DNA of 5,257 bases from Chloroflexota bacterium. GTDB lineage: Bacteria > Chloroflexota > Anaerolineae > B4-G1 > SLSP01. The DNA is taken from the NCBI GenBank assembly GCA_012798275.1, contig JAAZNO010000712.1, positions 1-5,257 on the forward strand. Reading direction: 5' to 3'. A program made the position numbers and the translations under genes. Shown piece by piece: positions 1-5,257 of this stretch (the first letter of the stretch is position 1; each line of letters starts with the position of its first letter). Under the pieces are notes generated by a model. It saw nothing but the letters and a program-made list of their open reading frames with translations, made no database searches and had not been told where the DNA came from.

Positions 1-1002
1 GTGCAGGCCAACCCCAACCGTCCGGCCGTGGGCGCGGTGTTGGAAGGCAAACTCGACAAGCGCCGCGGCCCGGTGGCCACGGTCTTGGTGCAGAACGGCA
101 CGCTGTACACGGGGGACATCGTGGTGGTAGGCACGACGTGGGGCAAGGTCCGCGCGCTGGAGGACGAGAATAACAAGCGCCATCGGACCGCGCCCCCCGG
201 CACGCCCGCCGTCATCATCGGCCTGCACGATGTGCCGGTCGCCGGCGACCGCCTCGAGGTCGTGCCTGATGAGCACACGGCGCGCGCGATCGTGCAGAAG
301 CGCCTCGACGAGGCCCGCGCGGAGGAGACGCCCTTGCAGCGGCGTCCACTCTCGCTGGATGAGATTTCCGCCCGCATCCGTGAGGGGCAGGCGAAAGAGC
401 TCGCCATCGTCCTCAAAACTGACGTGCAGGGCTCCATCGAGCCGATTGTCAACTCGTTACAACGGCTCAGCGTGGGCGACGTGCGGCTCAACATCATCCA
501 TGCTGCCGCCGGCAACATCACGGAATCGGACGTCAACCTGGCGGTGGCCTCCGGCGGCACGGTCCTGGGCTTCCGCGTGGACGTGGATGGCGCGGCGCGG
601 CGCATCGCGGATGACGAAGGCATCACGATCAACATCTATGAAGTCATCTACAATCTGATTGATGACGTCGAACGGGCCATGAAAGGCCTGCTTGAGCCGG
701 TTTACGTGCCCAAGACGGTGGGACAGGCCGAGGTGCGCGCCGTGTTTAGCATCCCCAAGGTGGGCAAAGTGGCCGGGTGTATGGTCACGCAAGGGATGAT
801 TCGCCGCAATGGCCGGGTGCGGGTCTGGCGGGGCGATAAGGTGCTGCATGAGGGCGGGTTGGCCTCGTTGAAGCGCTTTGAGAAGGACGTCCGCGAGGTC
901 CGCGAGGGCTTTGATTGTGGCATCAAGGTGGAAGGTTTCGAGGACATTGAGGTCGGCGACCGGCTGGAGTGCTTTGTGATGGAGCGTCAAGCGCAGGAAT
1001 AG
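1..1002 (+). CDS. infB: Translation initiation factor IF-2, C-terminal part (5'-truncated by window edge)
   Basis: IF2 is the GTPase that brings fMet-tRNA to the 30S subunit and promotes 50S joining. Only the C-terminal 333 residues are here, so the G domain lies upstream. Residues about 1-95 are the EF-Tu-like beta-barrel domain II, with the family stretch NPNRPAVGAVLEGKLDKRRG and the following ATVLVQNGTL. Residues about 118-215 are IF2 domain 3, with KELAIVLKTDVQGSIEPIV and the ITESDVNLA motif. A helix with YNLIDDVERAMKGLLEP then leads to the fMet-tRNA-binding C-terminal barrel, with K291-R292-F293 and D305-C306-G307 and ending FEDIEVGDRLECFVME. From family knowledge, the KR(Y/F) and (E/D)CG residues lie at the initiator-tRNA site. 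The GTG at position 1 is an internal valine codon, not the true start. The gene ends in TAG, 39 bases before rbfA, and is probably co-transcribed with it. Confidence 0.98.
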   Translation: MQANPNRPAVGAVLEGKLDKRRGPVATVLVQNGTLYTGDIVVVGTTWGKVRALEDENNKRHRTAPPGTPAVIIGLHDVPVAGDRLEVVPDEHTARAIVQKRLDEARAEETPLQRRPLSLDEISARIREGQAKELAIVLKTDVQGSIEPIVNSLQRLSVGDVRLNIIHAAAGNITESDVNLAVASGGTVLGFRVDVDGAARRIADDEGITINIYEVIYNLIDDVERAMKGLLEPVYVPKTVGQAEVRAVFSIPKVGKVAGCMVTQGMIRRNGRVRVWRGDKVLHEGGLASLKRFEKDVREVREGFDCGIKVEGFEDIEVGDRLECFVMERQAQE

Positions 1003-1027
1003 CCGACGACGACTTGGAAATTACTGT

Positions 1028-1032
1028 GAGGT
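1028..1032 (+). promoter_or_regulatory. Shine-Dalgarno for rbfA
   Basis: GAGGT lies 9 bases before the ATG at 1042. It favours this start over the in-frame ATG at 1057, which begins the more conserved MSRVGSLIRYHV and would be about 24 bases from the same site. Confidence 0.6.
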
Positions 1033-1041
1033 CGTGATAAA

Positions 1042-1512
1042 ATGGGGAAAAAATACATGAGCCGCGTGGGCTCTCTGATCCGCTATCACGTCACACGGCT
1101 CTTGTTGGAGGCAAGTAACGACGAACGCCTGCAACAGGTGACGATCACCGACGTGGTGGTGAATCGGGATACGACCCGCGCTGAGATCTTTTACAGTATG
1201 CTCGGCACGGCAGAAGAACGCGCTGACGTGCAGGCCGCTCTGGACAAAGCGGCGGGCTGGCTGCGTGCGGAACTGGCCCCGGTATTGCGCCTGCGAAATC
1301 TGCCGCAGCTGGTGTTTGTCTTCGATCCTTCCCTGGCGCAGGGCGAGCGCATCGAGGCCCTGTTGAGTCAGTTGCAGGCTGAAGGCGCTTTGCAGCCCGC
1401 TATCGGCGAGGGGGAGGCCGACGGGACCGGATTTGCCGCCGATGAGTGGGAGACCGACGACGAAGACTCCGACGACGAGTGGGATGAGAACACCTCTGGA
1501 TCAGGCGCTTGA
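1042..1512 (+). CDS. rbfA: Ribosome-binding factor A with acidic C-terminal extension
   Basis: RbfA is a small KH-type protein that binds the 30S subunit and assists late 16S rRNA maturation, including cold adaptation in E. coli. The core covers residues about 6-112: an N-terminal helix (SRVGSLIRYHVTRLLLE), a strand region with VTITDVVVNRDTTRAEIFYS, the inter-helix A-X-G kink typical of RbfA (A70-A71-G72), and the signature LRLRNLPQLVFVFDPSLAQG at 82-101. The product is 156 residues, longer than the usual 110-135, because of a tail from about 121 onward rich in Asp and Glu with a repeated DEW (134-136 and 145-147). The tail is probably disordered. The ATG start is backed by a GAGGT site. The gene lies between infB and a DHH phosphoesterase gene, a common arrangement, and its last 29 bases overlap the next gene. 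The identity is clear; the role of the tail is unknown. Confidence 0.95.
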   Translation: MGKKYMSRVGSLIRYHVTRLLLEASNDERLQQVTITDVVVNRDTTRAEIFYSMLGTAEERADVQAALDKAAGWLRAELAPVLRLRNLPQLVFVFDPSLAQGERIEALLSQLQAEGALQPAIGEGEADGTGFAADEWETDDEDSDDEWDENTSGSGA

Positions 1513-2476
1513 GCGCTTGCACGCCAGTCAACGCCCGCTGCTCATCGCCCATCCGCGACCCGATGGGGATACCATCGGCTCGACGCTGGCGTTGCGACTG
1601 GCGTTGCTTTCCCTGGGTAAGGCGCCGCGCGTGGCCTGCGTGCATCCCCTCCCGGAAAATCTGGCGTATTTGCCCGGCGCGGCGACGTTCGAGGCCGATG
1701 TCCCAGAGGACGCCGACATTGATCTCGTCGTGGCCGTGGACATGAGCGATCTCTCCCGCACGGGGGGCCTCTATAAGCCCGAATGGGCGGGCCGCTACGC
1801 GCTGCTGGTCATTGATCATCACAAAACGAACGGCGCGTTTGGCGACGTCAATCTCATCGAGGCGGAGGCTGCCGCGACCGCCATCCCCATGGCACGGCTG
1901 ATTGCCGGCCTGGGCGTCCCCCTCCGCGACGACATTGCTACCTGCCTGCTGGCGGCCATCATCACCGACACGCGCGGGTTGCGCACCGAGACGGTGACGC
2001 CGGCCGTCCTGCGTTGGGTGAGCGAGCTGGTCGAAGCGGGTGGCGATTATCTCGGCGTGATGCAGAAGACGCTCGACGCCGTCCCCTACCGGCAGATGCG
2101 CGCCTGGGGCATCGCCCTCAGTCGCCTGCAGCTGGAGGACGACATCGCCTGGACCGCGCTGACGCTGGAGGACAAGGCGGCGTTGGGCATTGAGGATTAT
2201 GATGATCTGGATCTGGGAAATTTGCTCGCCCAGACGCGGGAAGCGCAGCTGCTGGCTTCGTTCCTGGAGATGCGCGACGGCACGGTGAAGGTGAGCCTGC
2301 GCGCGCGTCCCGGTTTCGATGTGGCGTGGATCGCCGGTCGGCTGGGAGGAGGCGGGCACGTGCAGGCCGCGGGGTTTTCCTTTACCGGCACGTTGGAGGA
2401 GGCGCAGCGCCTCACGCTGGCGCTGTTGTGCGAGGAACGTGCGCGTCGCCGCAATGAGGTGGGGGAATCGCTGTGA
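1484..2476 (+). CDS. nrnA: DHH/DHHA1-family phosphoesterase, NrnA-like (nanoRNase / pAp phosphatase)
   Basis: This protein probably hydrolyses very short oligoribonucleotides and/or 3'-phosphoadenosine 5'-phosphate in the cytoplasm, as known for Bacillus NrnA and the mycobacterial homologue in the same gene cluster. Its 330 residues show the full DHH metal-site set: motif I HPRPDGDTIGS at 23-33 (H23, D27, D29), motif II VDMSDLSRTG at 85-94 (D86), motif III IDHHKTN at 110-116 (D111, H112, H113), and motif IV TDTRGLRT at 161-168 (D162). The DHHA1 domain ends with the substrate-binding GGGGH at 288-292, followed by VQAAGF. The ATG at 1484 gives the normal family length and begins just before the conserved fold. 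It overlaps rbfA by 29 bases and has only a weak GAG at 1477-1479, so translation may be coupled to rbfA. In-frame upstream starts (TTG 1433, ATG 1442) would only add residues encoded within the rbfA tail. The exact substrate (nanoRNA, pAp or c-di-nucleotide products) cannot be read from sequence. Confidence 0.92.
   Translation: MRTPLDQALERLHASQRPLLIAHPRPDGDTIGSTLALRLALLSLGKAPRVACVHPLPENLAYLPGAATFEADVPEDADIDLVVAVDMSDLSRTGGLYKPEWAGRYALLVIDHHKTNGAFGDVNLIEAEAAATAIPMARLIAGLGVPLRDDIATCLLAAIITDTRGLRTETVTPAVLRWVSELVEAGGDYLGVMQKTLDAVPYRQMRAWGIALSRLQLEDDIAWTALTLEDKAALGIEDYDDLDLGNLLAQTREAQLLASFLEMRDGTVKVSLRARPGFDVAWIAGRLGGGGHVQAAGFSFTGTLEEAQRLTLALLCEERARRRNEVGESL
2456..2467 (+). promoter_or_regulatory. 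Shine-Dalgarno region for truB
   Basis: The purine-rich stretch GAGGTGGGGGAA lies inside the end of the DHH gene, 5 bases before the GTG at 2473. It supports that non-ATG start and translation overlapping the upstream stop codon. Confidence 0.6.
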
Positions 2477-3357
2477 GCGAGCCGCTAGGACTGTTGAACC
2501 TCAACAAACCTGCCGGCATGACCTCGCATGACGTGGTGAACGCCGTGCGGCGGATCGCCGGCGTGCGCCAGGTGGGGCACACCGGCACTCTCGATCCGCT
2601 GGCGACCGGCGTCCTCGTGCTCCTGGTGGGGGCAGCGACACGTCTGGCGCGCTATCTCGCCGGTGCGGATAAGACCTATGTCGCGGTGCTGCGCCTGGGG
2701 GAAACGACAAGCACGGACGACGCGGAAGGGGAGGTTCTTGAGCGGCGCCCCGTCGCCGTCACACGCGCGGAGATCGAGGCCGCCCTGCCGTCCTTTCGCG
2801 GTCCGCTGCTGCAGACGCCGCCGATGACTTCCGCGGTGAAAGTGGGGGGGCGGCCCCTCTACAAACTCGCGCGGAAGGGACAGGAGATCGAGCGGCGGCC
2901 CCGTGCCGTCGTCATTCACGCGCTCACCCTCGAGGCGTGGGAGCCGCCTCATCTCACGCTCACTGTCACCTGCTCGGCAGGGACGTACATTCGCAGTCTG
3001 GCGCACGATTTAGGGCAGGCGTTGGGCTGCGGCGCTCATGTTGCGGCGCTCACGCGCACGGTCGTGGGGTCGTTTCGGCTGGAAGACAGCCTGACGCTGG
3101 AGGAAGTGGCGACGCTTGCCGCAGCGGGACGGTTCACTGAGGCGCTTCTGCCGCCGGAACGGGCGCTCATGGCGCTGCCGTTGGTCACACTCACTCCCGA
3201 AATGGAAGTTGCTGCGCGGTACGGGCAGAGTTTCGATCTGCCGGCCGCGCCGGCCGCGCCTGAAGTGCGCGCTCATGATGGGCAGGGGCGTCTGGTCGCC
3301 GTGCTGATCCCCACGGAAGATGGGCGCTGGCGTCCCACTCTCGTGTTGCCAGGCTGA
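2473..3357 (+). CDS. truB: tRNA pseudouridine(55) synthase TruB
   Basis: TruB converts U55 in the T-loop of tRNAs to pseudouridine and can help tRNA folding. The 294-residue length is normal. The N-terminal signature NLNKPAGMTSHDVV is at 9-22 and the catalytic motif GHTGTLDPLATGVL at 35-48, with D41 as the catalytic aspartate. DKTY at 66-69 carries the conserved tyrosine. Further family blocks are TPPMTSAVKVGGRPLYKLAR, GTYIRSLAHDLG and GCGAHVAALTRT. In the first block many homologues have Tyr where this protein has Thr (MTSA instead of MYSA); that position varies in the family. Residues about 238-294 form the C-terminal PUA-type RNA-binding domain, ending WRPTLVLPG and containing a small PAAPAA repeat. 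The start is GTG, overlapping the upstream TGA as GTGA, a typical coupled junction. ribF follows after 19 bases. Confidence 0.97.
   Translation: MSEPLGLLNLNKPAGMTSHDVVNAVRRIAGVRQVGHTGTLDPLATGVLVLLVGAATRLARYLAGADKTYVAVLRLGETTSTDDAEGEVLERRPVAVTRAEIEAALPSFRGPLLQTPPMTSAVKVGGRPLYKLARKGQEIERRPRAVVIHALTLEAWEPPHLTLTVTCSAGTYIRSLAHDLGQALGCGAHVAALTRTVVGSFRLEDSLTLEEVATLAAAGRFTEALLPPERALMALPLVTLTPEMEVAARYGQSFDLPAAPAAPEVRAHDGQGRLVAVLIPTEDGRWRPTLVLPG
3241..3258 (+). repeat. Two in-frame copies of a 9-base unit in truB
   Basis: CCGGCCGCG occurs twice directly in tandem and encodes Pro-Ala-Ala twice (TruB residues 257-262), followed by another Pro. It sits between strands of the PUA domain and looks like a small slippage-type expansion of a loop. 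Confidence 0.7.
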
Positions 3358-3376
3358 CTCGGAAGACGAACAGGGC

Positions 3377-4315
3377 ATGTGGATTGAACACGATCTGAAC
3401 CGGCTCGTTCCCGATGCGCCGATCCAGCTGGTTGTCGGCGCTTTTGACGGCCTGCATCGCGGGCATCAGGCGTTGTTGGGGGAAGTCGTCGCCGCCGCGC
3501 GCGCCGGGGCGGGGCAGGCGGTGGTGTTGACCTTCGACCCGCTGCCGCGGCAATTCTTCAACGGCAACGCCGGGCATTTCTGGCTCTCGTCCCTCGACGA
3601 GCGGTTGGAGCAGTTCGCCGTCCTGGGGCTGGATGGCGTGATCGTGCAGCCCTTCGATACGTCAGTGGCGACTTTGTCGGCGCGCGCCTTTCTGAGCTGG
3701 ATTCGGGAGCATTTGCGGTTGGCGGCGCTGTGGGCGGGGCCGGATTTCGCCCTGGGTCACCGGCGTGAGGGCACTCTCGACGTGTTGCGGCGTTTGGGCG
3801 CGGAGCTGGGCTTTGAGGTGCACACGTTTGCTCCCTTCATCTGGCGCGGCACTGCGGTGCACAGCAGCGACATTCGGTGGCTGCTGTCGGAAGGGCGCAT
3901 TGAGGAGGCCAATGACCTGCTCGGTCGCCCCTACCGGCTGACGGGCATCGTGTGTCCCGGCGAGCAGCGGGGGCGACAGTTGGGCTTTCCTACGGCGAAT
4001 CTGGAGATCCCGCCGGAGCGCCTCCTGCCGCAGAACGGCATTTACGTCTGCCGGGCGCGGCTGGAGCGCGGTGCCTTTGAAGCGGTCACCAACGTGGGCA
4101 CGCGCCCGACCTTCGATCACAGCGACGTGACCGTGGAGGCCCATCTGCTGGATTTCGACGCAGATATTTACGGCGAGCGTTTGCAGCTGGACTTCTTCAC
4201 GCGCCTGCGTCCAGAGGTGCGCTTTGACTCCGCTGCTGGCCTGGTGGCACAAATGCACGAGGATGTGGTACAGGCGCGACGGTGGTTCGCTGCCTGGAAT
4301 GGGGAGATCGGCTAG
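3377..4315 (+). CDS. ribF: Bifunctional riboflavin kinase / FAD synthetase RibF
   Basis: RibF phosphorylates riboflavin to FMN and adenylylates FMN to FAD. The N-terminal nucleotidyltransferase-fold FMN adenylyltransferase domain (residues about 15-180) shows GAFDGLHRGH at 21-30 with the HxGH motif (H27, H30), LTFDPLP at 51-57, AGPDFALGHRREG at 120-132, and HSSDIR at 162-167 matching the family SSxxIR. The C-terminal riboflavin kinase domain (about 183-305) has GRQLGFPTANLEI with the PTAN metal/nucleotide motif at 205-208, NVGTRPTF, VEAHLLDF with the likely catalytic E254, and IYGERLQLDFFTRLRPEVRF. The 312-residue length is typical. I chose ATG 3377, with GGAAGA at 3361-3366 upstream. An in-frame ATG at 3320 would overlap truB by 38 bases and add a non-conserved leader. 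No FMN riboswitch fits in the 19-base gap. It is probably the last gene of the infB-led unit. Confidence 0.97.
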   Translation: MWIEHDLNRLVPDAPIQLVVGAFDGLHRGHQALLGEVVAAARAGAGQAVVLTFDPLPRQFFNGNAGHFWLSSLDERLEQFAVLGLDGVIVQPFDTSVATLSARAFLSWIREHLRLAALWAGPDFALGHRREGTLDVLRRLGAELGFEVHTFAPFIWRGTAVHSSDIRWLLSEGRIEEANDLLGRPYRLTGIVCPGEQRGRQLGFPTANLEIPPERLLPQNGIYVCRARLERGAFEAVTNVGTRPTFDHSDVTVEAHLLDFDADIYGERLQLDFFTRLRPEVRFDSAAGLVAQMHEDVVQARRWFAAWNGEIG

Positions 4316-4317
4316 AC

Positions 4318-4343
4318 AAAAGTCGCAGAGCTCTTGCTTTTTT
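4318..4343 (+). terminator. Weak dyad with T-run after ribF
   Basis: Three bases after the ribF stop, AAAAG (4318-4322) can pair with CTTTT (4337-4341). The inner part holds the palindrome AGAGCTCT (4327-4334), and a run of six T ends at 4343. The stem is interrupted and AT-rich at its base, so this is at best a weak intrinsic terminator. Its position at the only real gap in the window is the main support. Confidence 0.3.
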
Positions 4344-4361
4344 GCTTTGACACGCTACAAT
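4334..4361 (+). promoter_or_regulatory. Candidate sigma-70-type promoter for the TIM-barrel gene
   Basis: TACAAT at 4356-4361 matches five of six bases of the -10 consensus. A poor -35 (TTGCTT, 4334-4339) lies 16 bases upstream. The -10 ends 7 bases before the ATG at 4369, so transcription would start at or next to the start codon, and no Shine-Dalgarno is visible in the gap. That pattern is typical of leaderless mRNAs. This is prediction from spacing only. Confidence 0.4.
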
Positions 4362-4368
4362 TGAAATT

Positions 4369-5193
4369 ATGAGCAAGGTACATCTCGCGCAGAGTCGCAG
4401 GGACATCACCCGACACCTTGAGCTGGCATTGAAGCATGGATGCGGCCTGGAATTGCAGGCGTTCTCCAATCCAGACGTGCTCAATGGCTCCTGGCGCCCT
4501 TTGCTGGATGACTACAAGGCTCTGCTGCAGGATTTCCCCGGCTCGCTTTCCTGTCACGGGGCGTTCTTCGACATGTCCTCGGCGAGCTTCGACCCGGCAG
4601 TGGTGGCGTTGACCCGCGAGCGTTATTTGCTCAACCTCGACATCGCGGCTGAGCTCGGCGCTTCCCAGATAGTGTTCCACACCAATTTCCTGCCCATGAT
4701 CCGCACGGAGCACTACCGTACCGAATGGCTCAAGAATCAGCGGACGTTTCTGTTGGAGCTGGAACCTGAAGCGGCGCAGCGGGGCTTGAAGGTTGCTCTC
4801 GAGAACATGTGGGATCCCGATCCCCATTTGCTGCGCGAGCTTTTCAAGGATTTACCTGCACCGCACCTCGGCGTTTGTCTGGATGTCAGCCACGCTTATT
4901 TGTATCGCTTCAACCGCCAACAGCCGCTTGAGGCCTGGATAGAGACCTTGCGCGCTTTCATCATCCATGTCCATGTGAACAACACGCGCGGTGTCATTGA
5001 CGAGCATCTGGCGTTGAATGCGCCTGGTGGAGCGATCAATTACACCGAGCTGCTGCCGCTCCTGGCGACATTGGAGCGCGACCCCATTCTGGTCATCGAG
5101 ATTGACGATCCCGATGCGGCCGAGCAGAGCCTGCAGTTCGTGCAGCGCGTCTTGGGGGCGGACTTTTGCCACCCCGCTCCTGCGCCGGCATGA
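4369..5193 (+). CDS. AP-endonuclease-2 / xylose-isomerase-like TIM-barrel metalloenzyme, substrate unknown
   Basis: This is a 274-residue protein of the superfamily that includes endonuclease IV and sugar (phosphate) isomerases/epimerases. Alternating strands and helices of a TIM barrel are visible, with family blocks GLELQAF (26-32), CHGAFFDM (62-69), ASQIVFHTNF (98-107), VALENMWDPDPHLL (142-155), LGVCLDVSHAYLY (167-179), IIHVHVNNT (198-206), DEHLALNAPGGAINY (211-225) and PILVIEID (239-246). By motif spacing, positions H63, H104, E145, D172, H175, H202, D211, H213 and E244 match the nine metal ligands of E. coli endonuclease IV (H69, H109, E145, D179, H182, H216, D229, H231, E261). Classic endonuclease IV signatures outside the metal site are not evident, so DNA repair cannot be assumed; a sugar-phosphate isomerase or another hydrolase is equally possible. 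There is no signal peptide or membrane segment. The gene is separated from ribF by 53 bases with its own candidate promoter. The ATG start has no visible Shine-Dalgarno. Confidence 0.85.
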   Translation: MSKVHLAQSRRDITRHLELALKHGCGLELQAFSNPDVLNGSWRPLLDDYKALLQDFPGSLSCHGAFFDMSSASFDPAVVALTRERYLLNLDIAAELGASQIVFHTNFLPMIRTEHYRTEWLKNQRTFLLELEPEAAQRGLKVALENMWDPDPHLLRELFKDLPAPHLGVCLDVSHAYLYRFNRQQPLEAWIETLRAFIIHVHVNNTRGVIDEHLALNAPGGAINYTELLPLLATLERDPILVIEIDDPDAAEQSLQFVQRVLGADFCHPAPAPA

Positions 5194-5219
5194 CCGGTTG
5201 ACGGCGTAGGAAAGGCGGA

Positions 5220-5257
5220 TTACAGCAGCGGCGCGACGAGCGCCGCGATTTGTTCCA
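5220..5257 (-). CDS. Possible 3' end of a convergent gene (cut by window edge)
   Basis: Read on the minus strand from the right edge, the last complete codons give EQIAALVAPLL followed by TAA (plus-strand 5220-5222). Codons are mostly G/C-ending, like the rest of the window, and the peptide looks like an amphipathic C-terminal helix. Only 26 bases would separate this stop from the forward stop at 5193. The stretch is too short for identification and open frames this short arise by chance, so the call is tentative. The same bases contain a 7-bp GC hairpin (5228-5246). Confidence 0.35.
   Translation of the reverse strand, partial: EQIAALVAPLL
5228..5246. repeat. Perfect 7-bp GC-rich inverted repeat
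   Basis: GCGGCGC and GCGCCGC flank the 5-base loop GACGA, beginning 34 bases after the stop of the TIM-barrel gene. The following bases (GATTTGTT) are only moderately T-rich, so a terminator for the forward gene is possible but not convincing. The repeat may simply reflect Ala-rich codons of a convergent gene. Confidence 0.5.

Noticed and set aside
1..3. GTG as a start codon of a short IF2 isoform
   Set aside because: It falls in the middle of the conserved domain II sequence, with no upstream context visible. It is best read as an internal valine at the window edge.
1014..1043. Internal promoter before rbfA (TTGGAA, 18-base spacer, TAAAAT)
   Set aside because: The -10 hexamer overlaps the rbfA start codon, so transcripts would begin inside the gene and lack the good GAGGT site that supports the ATG at 1042.
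1644..1651. DHH motif IV reading TDTRG instead of the common TDTG as a sign of lost activity
   Set aside because: The motif is encoded further on, near 1964-1987. The metal-binding aspartate D162 is intact and all other motif residues are present, so this looks like ordinary family variation.
1400..2359. Long minus-strand open frame (319 codons) opposite the DHH gene
   Set aside because: It is antisense to well-conserved DHH motifs. Its translation is rich in Arg, Gln and His with no recognisable domain, as expected from a shadow frame in GC-rich DNA.
3358..3376. FMN riboswitch ahead of ribF
   Set aside because: The gap is only 19 bases and the preceding sequence is truB coding. No room or conserved RFN elements are present.
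4347..4352. Perfect TTGACA as the -35 of the TIM-barrel promoter
   Set aside because: It lies only 3 bases from TACAAT and would need a -10 inside the start of the gene. The spacing is incompatible with a sigma-70 promoter for this start.
4312..4827. Minus-strand open frame (171 codons) opposite the start of the TIM-barrel gene
   Set aside because: The forward frame carries conserved metal-binding motifs. The reverse product has no recognisable family features.

Overview
This window is one GC-rich, forward-strand stretch of bacterial chromosome. It carries the widely conserved translation/ribosome-maturation gene order infB - rbfA - nrnA-like DHH phosphoesterase - truB - ribF, followed by a separately spaced TIM-barrel metalloenzyme gene. 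The left edge cuts infB, so only the C-terminal 333 residues of IF2 are present. Protein-level features (divergent RbfA with an acidic tail, NrnA in the infB-rbfA-truB cluster, tight packing) suggest a GC-rich non-proteobacterial lineage. Chloroflexota is my best guess from general similarity, but it is an inference and nothing here proves it.

Layout: positions 1-1002 hold the end of infB. A 39-base gap with a good Shine-Dalgarno leads to rbfA (1042-1512). The DHH phosphoesterase (1484-2476) starts inside the rbfA tail, with a 29-base overlap. truB (2473-3357) starts at a GTG that overlaps the preceding stop as GTGA. ribF (3377-4315) follows after 19 bases. A 53-base AT-richer gap (4316-4368) holds a weak dyad with a T-run and a -10-like hexamer 7 bases before the ATG of the last gene (4369-5193), an AP-endonuclease-2/xylose-isomerase-like TIM barrel. 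The last 38 bases read on the minus strand as the plausible 3' end of a convergent gene.

Together the first five genes look like one transcription unit. IF2 places initiator tRNA, RbfA matures the 30S subunit, the DHH enzyme probably clears nanoRNA or pAp, TruB makes pseudouridine 55 in tRNA, and RibF makes FMN and FAD. The sixth gene probably has its own promoter and an unknown substrate.

I see no mobile element, CRISPR array, RNA gene or undescribed multi-gene system. The points most worth a second look are the complete set of nine endonuclease-IV-type metal-ligand positions in the last protein, the possible leaderless start of its gene, and the acidic, internally repetitive tail of RbfA.
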